A DNA stretch of 50,965 nt from Bdellovibrionia bacterium (GTDB lineage: Bacteria; Bdellovibrionota; Bdellovibrionia; Bdellovibrionales; JAUICD01): positions 1 through 50,965 of the forward strand of contig JAUICD010000020.1 in assembly GCA_030427965.1 (NCBI GenBank), given 5' to 3'. This document shows positions 26,331 to 35,509 of this stretch, piece by piece (position 1 is the stretch's first letter; every line of letters begins with the position of its first letter). The notes beneath the pieces are model-generated. The model was not told the DNA's origin and did no database searches. It saw nothing but the letters and a program-made list of their open reading frames with translations. The position numbers were made by a program, and so were the translations under genes.

Positions 26331-28423
26331 GAGGCATCACGGTGAGGAATGAGAGCTTCTCCACATGATTTTTCAATCACAATAAGTTCTCCTACATCTA
26401 TATAGAGGTCAGCAAGCTCACGATCTTCCAAAGAGAGAGAGTTATAGACACTCTTTCTCATATACACAGCTCCATTTCTGTTATTCAACTCTTCCTGAAT
26501 AACCTCGATAGCAGATCCTGTTGATATTTTTTTTCGTTTTATATTGGGTTTTCTTGAGCCCTTCTTTCTCTTTAACCAATTCTCCAATCCAAGTACATAA
26601 TCGCTCAAATATTCATAAGCCTTCTGAGGGTTTGTCACAGCCAAGGATAAACCTTTTGCGACATTGATTGGAACTGTAACTGGAGAAAGAACGATTTTTA
26701 AAAATCGATCCCATTTTGCCTTCATCTTGTCCTTATCAACATGATTGTGTTTGATGGACTGTTGAACAGCGATGTAGAAAAAGACAACCACAAGACCCAT
26801 TGTTAAAAAATCACCTGAATCAAAAACAGAATTGAATTGGTTCATAGCTTTACCTAAACCAGTCTCCATATCCAAACCAAGTTGAGCCGCAACCACCCCA
26901 GGCCCCATAACAACTTCATAAGAACCCAACCCAATAAGCCCCAGCATTTTAATAATCATACTTGGAATTCGCAGTAAAATTTGACTCTCAAAACGTTTCC
27001 CATTGTTGGTTTTAATTTTTCTCTGAGTGAAGGGTACTCTGTACTCTTGGTGCCCCTCATTCTGCCTTGTGTCTGTTCGCACTCGGTCAATGTCATTTCG
27101 AAATGTTTTCGCCCACTGAGAAAAAAGTAAAACCATTGTACTATCTTTGAGTGCCTTCATTCCCTTTTCTGTATAAGGGTTGATTGCATCAAGTCCTTCT
27201 CCTGGTTCTCCATTTGCGATTTTGACAAGTAAGTTGAAAGGCATTCCTACAATCAATGCCCCCTTTACAAGCTGGGCAAGGCGACTCCCTCTTGTGATAA
27301 TTTCTCGCACTGTATTGTATAGAACTGCTATCAAAAGACTATACCCCATTGTGAAGCCTGAAACTTTCAAGATATTGTCGATGGAGGGAAGGTCAATTCC
27401 ACTAATCAAAGCACCCAAAGATGCAAATGTGAAAGCCACAAGAGTTGCCATAGCATCAAGCCCCGCACTCTTAAATGAGAACCTCACATCGTCTTTGGTT
27501 GGAGCCTTTAGGGTCGCTCGCACCCAGTGACGAACACGTCTTGGGGAAATTGGACTTCCACGAGTTTGAATATCAGCACCCACAATTTCACCATCTCGAA
27601 CAGCAAGCAAAATAACATCTTTTTGGCGATTGACGATAATTCTTGAAATATACTGTTTCAAATGTGCGTTGGTTTCGGGGTCCACCTCACGAGGGTCATA
27701 TGTGATTGTCGTAAAACTTTCACCAGATTTTGGTTCAAGCTTGTACACATAACTTGGAATGACACCTTCGCCTTTTGCACCCACATTGACCCAATTTATT
27801 TTCGCTCTTCCAAATTCATTTTCTATTATGACAGACTCTTGATTTCGCTTTTTCACTCTTTCAAAAAGCTCTTCACTTGAAAGTGAGTTTCTTAAAATTG
27901 CGTGTCGACTTCGAATCGTTGTAATTAAACCTTCTAATTCTTCAACAATTCCAGCAATATTCTCCTCATCGCTTGTATACTGAGACTGTTGAAGAGCTTC
28001 CTGGTCTCGTGCAATTTCCAAATCAAGTTCAGGAAGACCTGCAGCCCTTTTAAGTTCCACTTCCGTCCAAGGCAATTGCTCCTGAGGAGACATGTCGCCA
28101 ACCAATCCACCCAAATTTTCAGTATCATCACGGCTAGCATCGTAAGGACGTTCTACGGATACATCATTTGAAGGAGATGTATTTGAAGCTGGGTTTGAGA
28201 GATCGGAATTGGCCAAAAGAGCATAGGGCTGAAAAATTATGGCGACAGAAATTACTAGGCTTAATAAAGCCCTGACATTTGAAGATCGACTGGGGAAACA
28301 AGATCGCACCTCGAAAGCCCTAGTTTGTGATTCCCAGTAAGCTCTCACCACTTGAGCCCACTGATACGTGCAATTACCACCATCATTCAAACATTGTGTG
28401 TTTTTCTTAACGCACACATACAT
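26327..28423 (-). CDS. Large multi-pass membrane protein of unknown function
   Basis: A ~698-residue protein I do not recognise. After a ~50-residue Cys-containing N-terminal tail, a hydrophobic segment (LLSLVISVAIIFQPYALLA) is either a signal or first helix. A long soluble region (about 75-320) contains charged helices and a beta-rich part. Five or more helices follow (around ATLVAFTFASLGALISG, YSLLIAVLYNTV, LGLIGLGSYEVVMG and LTMGLVVVFFYIAVQ). The C-terminus is basic (RKKGSRKPNIKRKK) then acidic. ATG at 28423 replaces an upstream TTG. It stands alone between tatA and the antiporter, convergent with the latter. Confidence 0.75.
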   Translation of the reverse strand: MYVCVKKNTQCLNDGGNCTYQWAQVVRAYWESQTRAFEVRSCFPSRSSNVRALLSLVISVAIIFQPYALLANSDLSNPASNTSPSNDVSVERPYDASRDDTENLGGLVGDMSPQEQLPWTEVELKRAAGLPELDLEIARDQEALQQSQYTSDEENIAGIVEELEGLITTIRSRHAILRNSLSSEELFERVKKRNQESVIIENEFGRAKINWVNVGAKGEGVIPSYVYKLEPKSGESFTTITYDPREVDPETNAHLKQYISRIIVNRQKDVILLAVRDGEIVGADIQTRGSPISPRRVRHWVRATLKAPTKDDVRFSFKSAGLDAMATLVAFTFASLGALISGIDLPSIDNILKVSGFTMGYSLLIAVLYNTVREIITRGSRLAQLVKGALIVGMPFNLLVKIANGEPGEGLDAINPYTEKGMKALKDSTMVLLFSQWAKTFRNDIDRVRTDTRQNEGHQEYRVPFTQRKIKTNNGKRFESQILLRIPSMIIKMLGLIGLGSYEVVMGPGVVAAQLGLDMETGLGKAMNQFNSVFDSGDFLTMGLVVVFFYIAVQQSIKHNHVDKDKMKAKWDRFLKIVLSPVTVPINVAKGLSLAVTNPQKAYEYLSDYVLGLENWLKRKKGSRKPNIKRKKISTGSAIEVIQEELNNRNGAVYMRKSVYNSLSLEDRELADLYIDVGELIVIEKSCGEALIPHRDAS

Positions 28424-28670
28424 AATCCATTCTTTGCCCAAAGAAAACAATTACTTAGGTTAGAGAAACATGAGGCGATTTCATGTAAAGATTATATAGT
28501 TCGAGTTCGTTTTGAAACCCTCCAACACTTTGTAAATTGAGCCTACAGGGACAAGTCTGCCTAGAGTTCAACACCAAATAACCAGACTAAGGTCAGCAAA
28601 ACTTGATGTCAGTTCGGCACATAGGTGATACTTAATCAAAGCGTTTGAAAGAGCATCAAAGGAGTCCCAA

Positions 28671-28898
28671 ATGAGTGCAGGACCATGGCAAATCATCATT
28701 GTTTTATTGATTGTCCTATTAATATTTGGACCCAAAAAAATCCCAGCAATTGGCAAGTCCCTTGGGGAAGCATTTCGAGGTTTCAAAAAAGGAGTCTCTG
28801 GAGATGAAAGAGACGTCACTCCTGAGAATGAAAAACTTGAAGCCAACAACGCTCAGCCTTCAACAACAGTAGATTCAAAAGAAAAAGACAAAGCTTAG
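28671..28898 (+). CDS. tatA: Sec-independent translocase subunit TatA
   Basis: Pore-forming subunit of the twin-arginine export system. One N-terminal helix (residues 4-20) is followed by the hinge FGPKKIPAIGKSLGEAFRGFKKG and a charged, disordered tail. AAGGAG precedes the ATG. No tatB or tatC is adjacent, so they must be elsewhere. A 19-base piece of the palindromic repeat follows seven bases after the stop. Confidence 0.95.
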   Translation: MSAGPWQIIIVLLIVLLIFGPKKIPAIGKSLGEAFRGFKKGVSGDERDVTPENEKLEANNAQPSTTVDSKEKDKA

Positions 28899-28904
28899 AT
28901 ATAT

Positions 28905-28923
28905 GTAGGCCAGTTTGAAAGCC
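28905..28923. repeat. 19-bp terminal fragment of the palindromic repeat family
   Basis: GTAGGCCAGTTTGAAAGCC is the exact reverse complement of the left end of the element at 22641. It lies between the tatA stop and the convergent transketolase gene, the third location of the family. Confidence 0.6.
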
Positions 28924-28939
28924 TTTCCTGGCACAATAA

Positions 28940-29863
28940 CTAACTCAAAACTTGTTTGATACGTGCCTTTATCCCCTTGGCGTCAAGTCCGTGCTTTTCG
29001 TAGAGGCTTTGCGGAGTTCCACTTTCCCCAAACACATCATTCACTCCAATTCGGATTAATCTTGCAGAAGCTCCGGATTCAGCCATGCTTTCTGCCACCA
29101 CGCCACCAAGTCCCCCGACAACATTATGGTCCTCTGCCGTAAAGACAAACGGAACTTTATTTGCCCACTTTTGTACAAGCTCACTATCAAATGGTTTGAT
29201 CGAATGAATGTTTACAACAGCCACATCCAACCCCTCACTCTCAAGTGCATTTGCTGCCTCTAAAGAAAGTCCTGTTTGATTGCCAGTTGCAAAAACAACA
29301 GCTTTTGTACCTGCTTTAAGTTCAACTCCCTTACCAAGCTCAAACCGATATCCCTCTTTGTTCACTTCGGGCACAGCCTGCCTTGTCAGTCTGATATAAG
29401 CTGGTCCTTTATGATCCATCAAATAACGGAGCATCGCTTTTGTCTCACGATCATCTGCAGGCGAGAGCACTGCCATACCAGGGATGGAGCGCATACATGC
29501 AAAGTCCTCTAGTGCCATCTGTGTTGTTCCATCTTCACCAATTCCAACACCTGCATGAGTCCCAACCAATCGCACATTGGCTTCAGCATAACCAACGGAC
29601 ACACGAATTGTATCAAAACGGCCTGTTAGAAATGCCCCAAAAGAACAGAGAAAGGGAATTTTACCTGAAAAAGACATCCCTGCCGCCACACCAATCATGT
29701 TGGCTTCTTGAATTCCCATCTGAAAAAAGCGCTCAGGAAACTCTTTTGCAAACTTTGCCGATTGTGTACTTTTTGAAAGATCTGCATCGAGCACAACAAC
29801 ATTTTCGAATTCACGTCCTAGTTCAGCTAAGCCCTCTCCAAAACTTGCACGAGTTGCTTTCAT
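28940..29863 (-). CDS. Transketolase, C-terminal subunit
   Basis: Pyrimidine-binding and C-terminal part of a split transketolase, the TPP enzyme of the pentose-phosphate cycle. Visible: ATRASFGEGLAELG, VVLDADLSKSTQS, FQMGIQEANMIGVAAGMS (catalytic Glu), AGVGIGEDGTTQMALEDFA, and VAVVNIHSIKPFDSELV. It starts at an ATGA overlap with the N-terminal subunit, so the two are made together. Heterodimeric transketolases occur in archaea and many bacteria. Confidence 0.93.
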   Translation of the reverse strand: MKATRASFGEGLAELGREFENVVVLDADLSKSTQSAKFAKEFPERFFQMGIQEANMIGVAAGMSFSGKIPFLCSFGAFLTGRFDTIRVSVGYAEANVRLVGTHAGVGIGEDGTTQMALEDFACMRSIPGMAVLSPADDRETKAMLRYLMDHKGPAYIRLTRQAVPEVNKEGYRFELGKGVELKAGTKAVVFATGNQTGLSLEAANALESEGLDVAVVNIHSIKPFDSELVQKWANKVPFVFTAEDHNVVGGLGGVVAESMAESGASARLIRIGVNDVFGESGTPQSLYEKHGLDAKGIKARIKQVLS

Positions 29864-30690
29864 TTCAAGCCCCCTTCAATCTCAGAAATGGCTTTCTCAA
29901 GCTCTTCTTTATTAGGAGAAACACCATGCCACTTGTTGTCCACTTCCATAAAGCTTACGCCCTTACCTTTGACCGTATCTGCAATAATAACTGTCGGTTT
30001 TCCCTTTGTGTCTCGCGCTTCTTTGAGTGCATTTTGAATTTGATCCACATCATGTCCATTGATGGAAATCACATGCCACTTAAATGCTTTGAACTTCTCT
30101 GGGATTGGATTGAGATCCATGACATCCTCTACAGCACCATCAATTTGATATTTGTTCCAATCCAAAAACAAACAGAGATTGTCGAGCTTGTAATTTCCTG
30201 CCGACATAACAGATTCCCAAATTTGCCCCTCTTGAGTTTCTCCATCTCCAATTAAGCAATAGACACGGAAGTCTTTTTTATCTAAACGCGCACTAAGTGC
30301 AATGCCCTGGGCAACACTCAACCCCTGTCCCAAAGAACCTGTCGATGCTTCAACTGCAGGCAAACGAACACGATCTGGATGCCCCTGAAAAGGACTGTCC
30401 AGTTGTCTTAAGTTCATTGTTTCTTGAGGATCAAAGTACCCACGATACCCAAGTGTTGCATAAAGGGCTGGGACACCATGTCCTTTACTTAAGATAAATC
30501 GATCGCGATCTTCCCAAGTTGGTTTTTGGGGGTCCAACCTCATTTCATTGAAATAAAGTGTTGTGATGATATCAATTGCCGAGAGCGACCCACCAGGATG
30601 CCCATTCCCTGCTTTTTCAAGCATTTGAAGTATCAATTTTCGGCTTTTGATGGCTTGTGACTTAAGACCTTCAGAATCTAGTTTTTCCAT
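29860..30690 (-). CDS. Transketolase, N-terminal (TPP-binding) subunit
   Basis: Diphosphate-binding half of the split transketolase. GHPGGSLSAIDIITTLYF, SKGHGVPALYATL, GSLGQGLSVAQGIAL and GDGETQEGQIWESVMSAGN (TPP-binding GDG...N) are visible. ATG at 30690 follows GAAGGA and gives the family-like start; the frame is open further to 30840 without good start signals and that extension would run into add. Together with its partner it gives a complete enzyme. Confidence 0.93.
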   Translation of the reverse strand: MEKLDSEGLKSQAIKSRKLILQMLEKAGNGHPGGSLSAIDIITTLYFNEMRLDPQKPTWEDRDRFILSKGHGVPALYATLGYRGYFDPQETMNLRQLDSPFQGHPDRVRLPAVEASTGSLGQGLSVAQGIALSARLDKKDFRVYCLIGDGETQEGQIWESVMSAGNYKLDNLCLFLDWNKYQIDGAVEDVMDLNPIPEKFKAFKWHVISINGHDVDQIQNALKEARDTKGKPTVIIADTVKGKGVSFMEVDNKWHGVSPNKEELEKAISEIEGGLK

Positions 30691-30717
30691 GAGGATTTTG
30701 TCCTTCGTTTCATAGAT

Positions 30718-30741
30718 GGGGTCAAGAAAAACCCCTTTTTT
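30718..30741 (+). terminator. Terminator-like hairpin in the tkt-add spacer
   Basis: GGGGT and ACCCC pair across an 8-base loop and six T follow (30736-30741), the form of an intrinsic terminator on the plus strand. Since it lies upstream of add, it would act as a leader attenuator or block transcription entering from the opposite strand of tkt. The stem is short. Confidence 0.35.
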
Positions 30742-30798
30742 GATGAGAATTTTGCGTAGAACGATGTCAACAAGACACGAGTGGTGTAAGATCCAAAT

Positions 30799-31794
30799 AT
30801 GACACTTAAAACCTTTCCAAAAGTTGAACTTCATCGACATATGGACTGTTCGCTTCGCGTTGAAACCGTGAGAGAAATTTCACGCACATTGAAACTGGAT
30901 CTACCAACAGACAATCTCGAAGATTTCAAAAATGCCGTTCTTATCCGAGAACCTATGAAAGATCTAAAAACGGTCTTAGAAAAATTTTTGGTCACACAAA
31001 AAGTTTTATCTAGCCCTGAAATCATTGAGCGCATGGCATATGAAGCTGTTGAAGATGCCTTCAATGACAGTATCAAAATTATTGAAATGCGCTACTCCCC
31101 TTCTTTTATTCGTTCTGGTCATGAGAACTTAAATTTTGATTTGATTCACAAAAGCATTATGACGGGCATTCAAAATGCAAGTGAAGAGTTTGATATTACA
31201 GTTGGACTACTTGGGATCATTGGACGCAACGACCCTCTTGCTCTTGCAACAGAAGTCAGTGAATTTATTATTGAAAACAAAAGGGACTTTGTAGGGGTGG
31301 ATCTTGCCGACAACGAAGTGGACTTTGATTGCAAAAAGTTCTCTCAAATTTTTGAAAAACTCAAATCCGAAGGACTTCGAACCACCATTCATGCAGGTGA
31401 GCCAAACTATCCAGGTGCTATTCAAAGCGTAAAAGACGCAGTTGAAGTTCTTGGGGCTGAACGCATTGGACATGGAATTCAAGTTGCAACATCAGATAAA
31501 GCCATTCAGTATATCTTAGATAAAAAAATTCACCTTGAGATATGCCCCACTAGCAACTACATCACCCAATCTGTACCAAGCATTCAAGAACACCCAATAA
31601 AAAAACTCTATGATGCTGGAGTTTCTCTTTCTATCAATACGGATGATCCTGGAATATTTGATTATGACCTTACACATGAGTACGAAGTTTTAAAAAACAC
31701 CTTTGGCTTTGGCCCAAGTGAGTTCAATAGATGCAATCAAATGGCGTATGAAGCCTCATTTATTGATGAAAGGCTCAAGGCGCGATTCTGGTGA
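30799..31794 (+). CDS. add: Adenosine deaminase family protein
   Basis: Metal-dependent amidohydrolase of the adenosine/AMP deaminase family, turning adenosine into inosine. VELHRHMDCSLR carries the HxH zinc motif (usual Gly replaced by Cys); IHAGEPN, RIGHGIQVA (catalytic Glu in HAGE, His in GHG) and INTDDPGIF (zinc Asp) are present. Length 331 is normal. It runs divergent from transketolase with ~108 bases between. Some family members act on adenine or other purine derivatives, so the exact substrate is not certain. Confidence 0.88.
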   Translation: MTLKTFPKVELHRHMDCSLRVETVREISRTLKLDLPTDNLEDFKNAVLIREPMKDLKTVLEKFLVTQKVLSSPEIIERMAYEAVEDAFNDSIKIIEMRYSPSFIRSGHENLNFDLIHKSIMTGIQNASEEFDITVGLLGIIGRNDPLALATEVSEFIIENKRDFVGVDLADNEVDFDCKKFSQIFEKLKSEGLRTTIHAGEPNYPGAIQSVKDAVEVLGAERIGHGIQVATSDKAIQYILDKKIHLEICPTSNYITQSVPSIQEHPIKKLYDAGVSLSINTDDPGIFDYDLTHEYEVLKNTFGFGPSEFNRCNQMAYEASFIDERLKARFW

Positions 31795-31808
31795 AGTTAG
31801 ATGCCAGG

Positions 31809-32447
31809 TTACTTCTGGGAATCAATCCGACCCTCTGATAGTTGAATCGTTCTTTGAGCCATGGCTTCAACGTCTTCTTTGTCATGTGTCACCAAGATAC
31901 AAGGTAAGTTCAAAGCTTCAATGACGGAAAGAACAAGCTGTCTGGCATCATGTCTCACATTAAAATCAAGTGATGAAAAGGGCTCATCAAGTAAAAGGAC
32001 ACGGGGGTTGGAAATCACTGCCATTGCTAAAGCCAGTCGCTGCCTCTCTCCTCCTGAAAGGGTCAAAGCTCTTTGATTGAGTTTTTCTTCCATTCTGACC
32101 TGTTTTAAGGTTTTCTGGATCAACTCTTGCCAATTCTCTTGTGGAATTGAGCGAGATTTTAAAACAAATCTCAGGTTTCCAAGAACAGTTAAGTGAGGAA
32201 ATACAGCAGAGTCCTGCGTAACAAGTCCAAGACGGCGCTCTCTCACACTCAACTTCCCCAAATCCACATCACCCACAACCCACTCCATATCACTGGGAAT
32301 AAATCCCACAAGTGACTTCAACAAAGTGGATTTACCAGATCCCGAGTTCCCCCATATCACATTCACTCCCTGATCCAACAACTCCAGTTCTGGGATATCG
32401 AGAGTGAAATTTTTAAAATCAATTTTTAATTTGTAAATAACAGACAC
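31809..32447 (-). CDS. thiQ: Thiamine ABC transporter ATP-binding protein ThiQ
   Basis: Energy-coupling ATPase of thiamine uptake. Walker A (WGNSGSGKST), Q-loop (LVTQDSAVFP), signature LSGGERQRLALA, Walker B (RVLLLDEPFSSLD) and H-loop (LVTHDKED) are present. At 212 residues it is short, as ThiQ usually is. GTG at 32447 has GAGGG upstream and overlaps thiP by 29 bases. The TPP riboswitch before thiB indicates the substrate class. Confidence 0.9.
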   Translation of the reverse strand: MSVIYKLKIDFKNFTLDIPELELLDQGVNVIWGNSGSGKSTLLKSLVGFIPSDMEWVVGDVDLGKLSVRERRLGLVTQDSAVFPHLTVLGNLRFVLKSRSIPQENWQELIQKTLKQVRMEEKLNQRALTLSGGERQRLALAMAVISNPRVLLLDEPFSSLDFNVRHDARQLVLSVIEALNLPCILVTHDKEDVEAMAQRTIQLSEGRIDSQK

Positions 32448-33870
32448 GTCCCAACCCTCTCAACAAAACATAAAAAGTCATTCCAATAGCAAATATTATA
32501 AAAAACAACCAGCTCGCACCCTCAAGTCTGTAACTTGACATCATTTCCATAGCAAGGCTTCCCAATGTGCTATGCTTTTGAACAATCATTTTGGTGAGTG
32601 CAAAGTCTCCAACAGCCCAGAATACTGAAAGTCCAGCCAAAGAACCTGCAACTGGAGCCAAACACGGTAAAGTGATCCGCCAAAAGATATCACTCTTTGT
32701 GGCTCCAAAAACTTGAGCCAATTTCACTTGATCCTGTATGGATTGAACACTCTCCACCCAACTCATTCTCAAGAGAAAAGGAAACTGAATGACAGCAAGG
32801 CTGATTCCCAAGAGACTTAACTCCAACTTTTCATATCCAATATCCAATTTGGCTGAAAGAAATAAAATAGCAAAACCAAAAAGTGCCACACTTGGTGCAA
32901 ACACACTATTTAATACCTGACTTCCAAAGCGTGAAAGAAGTGGCCATATAGAAAGCCATAAAAGAAAGAAAGTGGTAAGAGCCGTCGCCAGTCCAACAAA
33001 TACAGAATTGAAAACTTCCAAATACAGACCTGATTTCATAGAGTAGAGGGTTTGAAATAGACCCAATCCCTGTACAAGATCCACTGCCCATCCAAAAAGA
33101 AAAAAGAGACTCACTCCAATTGGTAAAATCATAAAAAATCGAGTGGCAAAAAAAGGAGGTTTGAAAATCACTGAACTCTTAACAAAACCTTGTCTTTTAG
33201 GTTTAAAAATCACAAAAATAAAGAGCATTAAACTTTGAATCAAAGCCAAACCTGATGCCAATCCCCAATTTCCATCTCTCACAATGGTTTCATAAATCGA
33301 GGTTTCAAGACTCAGCCACCTTCCACCTGATACAATTAGAGGAATTGCAAAACTGGAAAAAGAAAGAGCAAATACAGTCAGAAATGCCTGATAAAGCACG
33401 GGGCGACTCAAAGGGACAAGTATTTGAAAGACAAATCGCAGCTTTGAAATACCATAAATCTCAGCAATTTCTGAAATCGACGTTAATTCAAATTCAATAA
33501 ACTCAGAAACCAAATATGTCACAAGACCAATATTCAAGAGAACATGAAGAAAAACAATACCTGCCAACCCAAATGGGAAAGGATGAATCCATCTAAGAGA
33601 AATCAAAATCACAAATAGAACAGGAAAAAAATTTGGTAAAAGAATAAGAAGATTGAGAACACTTCTCAGTCGCTTTATTCCAGAAACCCCCAAAGCTCCT
33701 ATAAGCCCAAACCCCGTTGCAAAGAAAGCACTCAATAAACTCTGTGAGGTTGTTTGAAAAAGAATAGGAAACAATCTGTTAACATCCAAACTAAGAGATG
33801 AATTTGTGGACCACAGTATGGTCCATATCGGAAACGTAAGGATTGCAACAACAACCAAAAGACGAATCAC
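32419..33870 (-). CDS. thiP: Thiamine ABC transporter permease ThiP
   Basis: A ~484-residue fused permease with about 12 helices and two EAA-like loops (ISEIAEIYGISKLRFVFQIL; LAQVFGATKSDIFWRITLP). This duplicated permease layout matches ThiP. GTG at 33870 overlaps the thiB stop in GTGA; a TTG at 33882 is the alternative. It forms the channel with ThiQ and receives substrate from ThiB. Confidence 0.9.
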   Translation of the reverse strand: MIRLLVVVAILTFPIWTILWSTNSSLSLDVNRLFPILFQTTSQSLLSAFFATGFGLIGALGVSGIKRLRSVLNLLILLPNFFPVLFVILISLRWIHPFPFGLAGIVFLHVLLNIGLVTYLVSEFIEFELTSISEIAEIYGISKLRFVFQILVPLSRPVLYQAFLTVFALSFSSFAIPLIVSGGRWLSLETSIYETIVRDGNWGLASGLALIQSLMLFIFVIFKPKRQGFVKSSVIFKPPFFATRFFMILPIGVSLFFLFGWAVDLVQGLGLFQTLYSMKSGLYLEVFNSVFVGLATALTTFFLLWLSIWPLLSRFGSQVLNSVFAPSVALFGFAILFLSAKLDIGYEKLELSLLGISLAVIQFPFLLRMSWVESVQSIQDQVKLAQVFGATKSDIFWRITLPCLAPVAGSLAGLSVFWAVGDFALTKMIVQKHSTLGSLAMEMMSSYRLEGASWLFFIIFAIGMTFYVLLRGLGRVCYLQIKN

Positions 33871-34874
33871 GGATTGGACCAAATTCTTTCAATTTCACCT
33901 CTGTGATTAATCAAATGATAATTTTTGATCAAATTCATTTTTTTAATATCTTCAAATGCAGTACCAGAGATCACACCTTTTCTGACTGGCAACATATAAT
34001 TCTTCTCCATAAGAAGTTTCTGAGCACCATGAGAAAACAAAAACTCAACAAATTTCTTTGCAAACTCTTGATTTTTACTCCTTTTAGGCACACCGACATA
34101 CTCCACTTGATAAGGAAGTGAGCCATTCATTTTGATAGAAACAAAATTCTCATCCTTTTCTTCTACTTTGTGATAGATCGGGGAAGTCAGGTAAGAAAAA
34201 GTAAATTTTGTTACACCCTTTTTAAATAACCCATAGTTTGAAGACCAAGATGGAAAAACAGAATGAGCATTCTCTCTAATAGATCTCATTTTTTCTTCAT
34301 AACTATCAGGAAAAGCATAAACAATCCAATTCATCAGGTGAAACCCTGGGGTGGATGTTCTCGGGTCCATCAGAGAAAACTGAGTTTTGTTTTGAGTGTC
34401 CAATAAGTCCTCAAGCGTACGCAGCTGAACACCAGAGGATTTCCGTGTGACAAATGAAAATGGAGCCCAATCAAAAGGCAGAAACATAGAAAATACTGTC
34501 TCTTGAGGAAATTCATCCGAAAAGGGGAGCTTTACCCTCATCTCCTCCCACTCTGTCAATTCTCGTGCATCTTGAAGCATCGTTTGATCAAATCCAATAA
34601 CAATATCAGGCACTGGTTTTTTCATTTTTAGTTCTGTGCGAATGCGTTGAAACATTGTACGTCCATCTCCCGCATCAATAATTTTCAAGTGACAGGCATG
34701 TTTCTTCTGAAACGCTTCAACAAGTTTAGGGCCAGCCCCCCAAGAACTTGCAAATGAGGAGTAAGAATAAATGGAAAGCTCACAAGAGCTCCGAGGAACT
34801 TCCTCCCCCCTCCACTTATACAATGTGATGGATAATATGATAAACGAACACAAAATAAGAAACTTGATTTTCAT
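33867..34874 (-). CDS. thiB: Thiamine-binding periplasmic protein ThiB
   Basis: Solute-binding protein of the thiamine/TPP importer. An N-terminal hydrophobic helix exports it. LSIYSYSSFASSWGAGPKLV, GDGRTMFQRIRTE and DIVIGFDQTML match ThiB; later LPFDWAPFSFV is also typical. The start ATG lies six bases after GGGAG, which forms part of the TPP riboswitch. It leads the thiB-thiP-thiQ operon. Confidence 0.93.
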   Translation of the reverse strand: MKIKFLILCSFIILSITLYKWRGEEVPRSSCELSIYSYSSFASSWGAGPKLVEAFQKKHACHLKIIDAGDGRTMFQRIRTELKMKKPVPDIVIGFDQTMLQDARELTEWEEMRVKLPFSDEFPQETVFSMFLPFDWAPFSFVTRKSSGVQLRTLEDLLDTQNKTQFSLMDPRTSTPGFHLMNWIVYAFPDSYEEKMRSIRENAHSVFPSWSSNYGLFKKGVTKFTFSYLTSPIYHKVEEKDENFVSIKMNGSLPYQVEYVGVPKRSKNQEFAKKFVEFLFSHGAQKLLMEKNYMLPVRKGVISGTAFEDIKKMNLIKNYHLINHRGEIERIWSNP

Positions 34875-34880
34875 TCTCTC

Positions 34881-34968
34881 TCCCTACGCTGGTACAAACC
34901 AGATCAGGTTATAGGAGTTGGCAAAACATTGCCTCTCAGCCGCACAAGTTGCGGCACCCCCGGAGTTT
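34881..34968 (-). ncRNA. TPP (THI-box) riboswitch
   Basis: Read on the minus strand, it starts CTCCGGGGGTGCC, has a GCCGCA/TGCGGC extra stem, CTGAGA, and ends ACCTGATCTGG...CAGCGTAGGGA, the two conserved pockets of the THI element. The closing stem pairs CTCC with GGAG, and that GGAG is the ribosome site of thiB. Ligand binding should therefore hide the site and lower translation. It starts two bases after the doxX-like stop. Confidence 0.95.
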
Positions 34969-34969
34969 A

Positions 34970-35452
34970 TTACCAAAAAATTCCGCGCATCTTCTTATAG
35001 AAGTAGTAGTCAAAGCCAAGGCATCGACCTGCGCCAATCCAACAAAACAAAACATTTATAGCTATAAATGTTTTCTCCATCAAAATCAACTGAGGTGAAG
35101 TGAGAGCAAGCGCAATCACACTTGATACAATTGCTAAAGCTGAAAACGGACGAACCAAATAGCCAAAAAGATACGAAATGCCCAACATAAATTGAACCGT
35201 AATGATCAAATATGAAAATGTCTGTGAATAAGTGATAACTGGGCCACTTAGAAATTGCTGAAACCAGTGGGGCGCCGTGCTAAAAGCCAAGCCCTCATTC
35301 ACAAGTGCAACCAATTGATCAGAAGAAAGATAATCCCCCTGGTACTTAGCCAAGGCGGCTGTAAAGTAAAAATACCCCATGTAAACCCTTAAAAAAGCAA
35401 CGGGAAACAAGTGACCAGTGTATTTGAAACTTTCTAAAAATGCAGCTACCAC
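34970..35452 (-). CDS. DoxX-like membrane protein
   Basis: A ~160-residue protein with about four helices (AFLRVYMGYFYFTAALAKY, YLIITVQFMLGISYLFGYL, ALAIVSSVIALAL, ...). The first helix motif RVYMGYFYFTAAL-K and overall shape match DoxX/DoxD-like proteins, whose roles are mostly unknown. GTG at 35452 leaves 57 bases to the divergent M14 gene; TTG at 35488 is the alternative. Its stop is two bases before the TPP aptamer, so read-through into thiB is possible. Confidence 0.6.
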   Translation of the reverse strand: MVAAFLESFKYTGHLFPVAFLRVYMGYFYFTAALAKYQGDYLSSDQLVALVNEGLAFSTAPHWFQQFLSGPVITYSQTFSYLIITVQFMLGISYLFGYLVRPFSALAIVSSVIALALTSPQLILMEKTFIAINVLFCWIGAGRCLGFDYYFYKKMRGIFW

Positions 35453-35509
35453 GCCTAAGATGTTGCCTCTCCTATCTATGAGTGTCAAATTGAGAAGTCA
35501 GGGGTAAGA

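Noticed and set aside
29440..30255. 271-codon plus-strand frame antisense to transketolase
   Set aside because: Its length follows from the codon usage of the two well-conserved transketolase subunits on the other strand; it has no protein features of its own.
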